Source: Chondrosia reniformis
Lineage: Eukaryota; Porifera; Demospongiae; Chondrillida; Chondrillidae
Assembly: GCA_947172415.1 (NCBI GenBank)
Contig: OX359190.1
Location: 6,076,001 to 6,140,000, forward strand
Length of the DNA stretch: 64,000 nucleotides
Direction: 5' to 3'
Numbering within the stretch: the first letter of the stretch is position 1; every line of letters begins with the position of its first letter. A program made the position numbers and the translations under genes. The notes under the pieces were generated by a model. It worked only from the letters and a program-made list of their open reading frames with translations. It did not search any database and was not told the DNA's origin. Shown piece by piece: positions 61,064 through 64,000 of the stretch.

Positions 61064-61669
61064 ATATATAAGGAATTTTAATCCATGGATAAGGGCATAT
61101 ACTTCATGATAAGTAGTAGGTCTGATGAGGATACAAGTGTGTCATGCTTTTTTAGGAGATTTAGCATGTAGAATAAATTAAATGTTTTTCATATATAGGA
61201 AGAGCAACTAACAGATTACGAGGATGAACTGGCCCAACAGAAACCCCAATAGTATAGTAACACTTAGTAACACTAAGTACCACTTTTTCTTAATTAATTG
61301 CATTTAAGTTTTAATTAATTATGACACTCATACAACTTACTTTTCTTTTTTCATTGCGCTTCTAACTGAAAATACTTGGCCCCATTTTTGGGCTTCAATA
61401 TGGCTATCTAGTCGTATTCCAAATGATTCTGGACATTCAGGTGTCCTTAACATGATAGAAAAGCTTGAGCTTCATGAAAGCCGCCATTTGCAAAAACGAA
61501 GTATTAGAGTACAAATTAAGTGTTACAATAGTTTCATATGAATATACTATGACAATATTTTCGATAAATACATGAGGCAATTTTTTGCGATTTCTACTGG
61601 CAGTGCTCATATACAAATAAACATTGTACTGTAATATATAATATTTAAGTTGCGGTGATGTAACAAATT
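61064..61669. other. No gene; contains a dispersed-repeat match at 61390-61550
   Basis: AT-rich. Positions 61390-61550 share several phrases with 46975-47140 (AGGTGTCC/AAGTGTCC, GAAAAGCTT, CGCCATTTGCAAAA, ACAAATTAAGTGTTA). No coding potential is seen. Confidence 0.55.
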
Positions 61670-62300
61670 TATATTGTCGCTGTGTTAGCGTGAGTATTGC
61701 GTAAACCTGAAGTTATAGAAGTCTTCACTTATTGAAGGGAACTGCCTGCCATAGGTGATTTGAAAGGAAATTAAGGGATCCATAAATGTGAGTATAAACT
61801 GCTTGTTAGCATCTATAGGAATTTAGCCTAATAGCAATATTTTAAGTGTATCTGAAATGCGCGTCTGAATAGGTAGGACTTTGGTTTAACAAAGGCGTCC
61901 TGTTTACGTCTGAATCTGATAGAATTGGATTTAATAGAGGCGCTCTCCAAGTGTCTAAACTGCCTTCGTCTATATATTGTCAGTGTGTTAGCGTGAGTAT
62001 TGCGTAGACCAAAAGTTACAGAAGTCTTCACTCTTTGAAGGGAACTGCCTGCCATAGGTAATTTGAAAGAAGATTAAGGGAGTCATTATACGTGAGTCTA
62101 AAGTGTGTGTTATAATCTATAGTGTAGGATTCTTGTAGTGAATACTAACTATAGAAATCCTTTCAAGTTGTATGTCAGCTTAGCAGTAGCATGGAAGGTG
62201 GAAGTACATACTTCACTAATTTGTTGGTAATGAGGATATGCATGAAAGACTATATAACAAAGTTGAGGCATTCCTCTTTGCTTTCTGGTTAGTGCTAAAT
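61670..62300. repeat. Second locus of the ~310-bp repeat units
   Basis: Same units as 56601-57725, about one and a half copies, then the GTGTAGGATTCTTG...GAGGATATGCATGAAAGAC segment. The relative order of the two parts is swapped compared with the first locus. Confidence 0.7.
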
Positions 62301-62566
62301 GGACATAACGTCACCTAAAGTTAAACGAGATCAACAACGTTAAACCTGCAAGGCCTATATAAAATATTATTTTCCTTCTAGTTGTGTAGGTTTCGTATGA
62401 ATATACTACAACCATTTGTTTTCATAACGCGATTTATGTACAGTGGTGATTGAAAGTTCTTAGCCTGATAATCGCGTGTGGTTCGCGGGTACTCGCGGGT
62501 ACTCGTGCGAGTACACGCACGCATTTAACACCTTTGTGGTACTAACCATATAATGGCGTCTTACGA
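62301..62566 (+). promoter_or_regulatory. Upstream region of the BEN-domain gene
   Basis: Holds a G+C-richer patch with GCGGGTACTCGCGGGTACTCG (about 62486-62506) and GAGTACACGCACGC just upstream of the gene, unlike the AT-rich surroundings. This is compatible with a promoter-proximal region, but no defined element is recognised. Confidence 0.3.
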
Positions 62567-63974
62567 ATGCGGGTGCGAAACTTACGAAAGATGCCTCGGA
62601 AAGCGAAAGAAATTTCTGTAGAGTGGCTAGAGTCGAAGGACGCTGGCAAGATACATCGCGCGAACGTGAAGCATATTATTTGCCAGTTCTCTGAGATAGC
62701 GGTGGGGAAGGAAGTCGTTGTTCGGCTGAACACGCGCCACTACCGTGCGAAGGTGGTCGATTTTTTGGACTGGGCTCCTCCTAAGCCAAAAGGAACCTCC
62801 AGGAAGAAGAAAAAAGTGGAGAAGGTGCGAGGATAGTAATCTCTCTGACTTATATTGTTGTGTGTGTATACGTAATAGCTGCTATATGACTGCAATCGTA
62901 TTTAATCATCAGAAAACTAAGAAGCCACTCTGGTTAGGCGACGGTTCACCAGCGTTGGAGGAAGGCAAAGGTGAAGTTGAAGACTACATGCAAAGCGACG
63001 AGGGCTTAGAAGCAGAGAACAGCAGCAGCAGCAGTGAAGACATCCAGCCATTGCAAGATTGCACAAACAAGACAAAGCCTGGCAGTCAACCATCAAAACC
63101 TAGATGCCACTTTCAGTCTCCATCTGTGCAACTGGATTCATCTCCTGATGTCTCTCAGTCAACCTACTCCAATACATCCAAGACTGCCCTTCCTTCATCG
63201 GAAGGCCCCTCCATGCTGCAGCCAACACCATACTTCTCGAAGTCACCATACCCCTGCTTTTCGCCACAAACAGGACCACACCATCCTTCTAAACCACAAG
63301 TAACACCATATGCTCCTGTCCCAGAGGCAACACCGTACTACCCCTCTCCTGTAGCACAGCCTACCTACCCTTGCCTTCTATCACCGCCAACACCATACCA
63401 TTCCCCTATCATTCCACATCCACTGCCAGTCTATCCCCCTCCTCAGTCCCCATACCCTTGCTACATGCCTCCTTTTTATCCCACCACTCCCCCCATGCCT
63501 CATTACCCTAGCCACACATCTCACTTTCCACCCACCAGCCGGCGTCTTAACCACACTTCCCCAATATCCCATGAAAACTGCAGTCATGGTGAGGATGTAG
63601 ACCCAGACAGTGACTGGGTGGATTTCGAGGAGGTTTTTGAAGACTATGACAAGGGTCCTCCTTTGAAGTTTTCAAAAAAGGTGGTGGACACTTGTTACAG
63701 AACAGCATCCTCACGATCAAACTTGGCGGTGCAGTTAGTACGAAGAGCATACTCGCGGGCTGAAAGAGCAACATCAAACTGTGCTGGAGACCACCGATAC
63801 AATAAAAAGAAGCTATCACCCACAAGAATGAGAGCAGTGAAAGATGCTATCTATTCGATCCATCCTGTCAAACCAGGAGAGAATGAAGATGATACATGGA
63901 AGATATACAGAACTGCCATTGACAGCAGCTGTCGTCAGCTGAACAGGCCTACCATGAAGCATGCTCTCATCTGA
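62567..63974 (+). CDS. BEN-domain protein, two exons
   Basis: Model: exon 1 62567-62824, intron 62825-62912 (88 nt, GTGCGA...CATCAG, phase 0), exon 2 62913-63974, about 439 residues. Exon 1 starts MRVRNLRKMPRKAKE; the second Met (62591) is an equally good start. It includes VGKEVVVRLNTRHYRAKVVDF and a Lys-rich tail. Exon 2 has an acidic, Ser-rich stretch (about residues 105-130), a Pro/Tyr/Ser-rich region with repeated TPY and YPC motifs (about 190-300), an acidic DPDSDWVDFEEVFEDYD, then a C-terminal domain (about 350-432): SNLAVQLVRRAYSR, TRMRAVKDAIYSI, WKIYRTAIDSSCRQLNR. The spacing and the final W...I...CR.L pattern match BEN domains, which bind DNA or partner proteins in chromatin. A short upstream ATG (62553) opens a 22-codon frame overlapping the start. 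It could also be transposon-derived. The domain call rests on pattern recognition. Confidence 0.7.
62825..62912 (+). other. Predicted 88-nt intron of the BEN-domain gene
   Basis: Without splicing, exon 1 ends at a TAG after only three more codons (VRG). Removing GTGCGAGG...AATCATCAG joins VEK to KTKKPLW in frame. The short length suits a compact animal genome. Confidence 0.65.
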
Positions 63975-64000
63975 CAAGACTGCAACTTATATGTAACTTT

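Noticed and set aside
1-64000. tRNA, rRNA, LTR retrotransposon or viral genes
   Set aside because: No cloverleaf-like tRNA, rRNA-like stretch, long direct terminal repeats with gag-pol, or capsid/integrase motifs were recognised by reading.

Overview
This window is eukaryotic, animal-like DNA rather than prokaryotic. It has no operons. It carries spliced or decayed transposon genes, metazoan-type retroelements (Penelope-like elements and two kinds of non-LTR retrotransposon), a P-element-type transposase with introns, DNA-transposon miniature elements and, at the right edge, what looks like a BEN-domain gene with one short intron. The mix fits an early-branching aquatic animal such as a sponge or cnidarian, but the species cannot be fixed from sequence alone. 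A run of exactly 200 N (801-1000) is a scaffold gap.

Layout. (1) Positions 1 to about 43890 are dominated by a degenerate, AT-rich minisatellite with a 13-bp unit close to TACTAGTTGTATG. It is interrupted by inserted elements: a composite block with a 9-bp flanking repeat (1740-4373), Penelope-like fragments (5468-6080, 7910-8066), a small inverted-repeat element (6247-6662), an essentially full-length but decayed restriction-like-endonuclease (RLE) non-LTR retrotransposon with a 10-bp target-site duplication (12145-16496), and the elements below. (2) From about 18051 to 45318 the array forms a giant imperfect palindrome with arms of about 14.2 and 12.0 kb around a spacer of about 1 kb. Three embedded elements sit in mirror-image order with matching flanks: Penelope-like reverse transcriptase (RT), Penelope-like 3' fragment, and a 550-bp CAGTGGAACC element. 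By eye the two 550-bp copies differ at about 9 positions, and the arms differ in indels, so this is more likely an old inverted duplication than a read artefact. (3) At 45318 the palindrome stops abruptly inside a Penelope-like 3' end and joins a 5'-truncated non-LTR element of a different type with an AAT-repeat tail. (4) Positions 46600-55000 hold low-complexity and transposon-derived sequence: an OTU-protease-like reading frame split by a third Penelope-like copy, an unassigned transposase-like fragment, and a P-element-like transposase in about seven decayed exons, all on the minus strand except the unassigned fragment. (5) Positions 55000-62500 are mostly non-coding, with dispersed repeats and a 1.3-kb terminal-inverted-repeat element with a 6-bp target-site duplication. 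(6) Positions 62567-63974 hold the only plausible intact host gene.

Nothing suggests the genes act together as a pathway. The story is structural: a repeat-rich locus that gained retroelements, was duplicated in inverted orientation, and then collected arm-specific changes (an RLE-element copy only in the right arm, a 590-bp tandem duplication only in the left arm, a 20-nt deletion in one Penelope-like copy).
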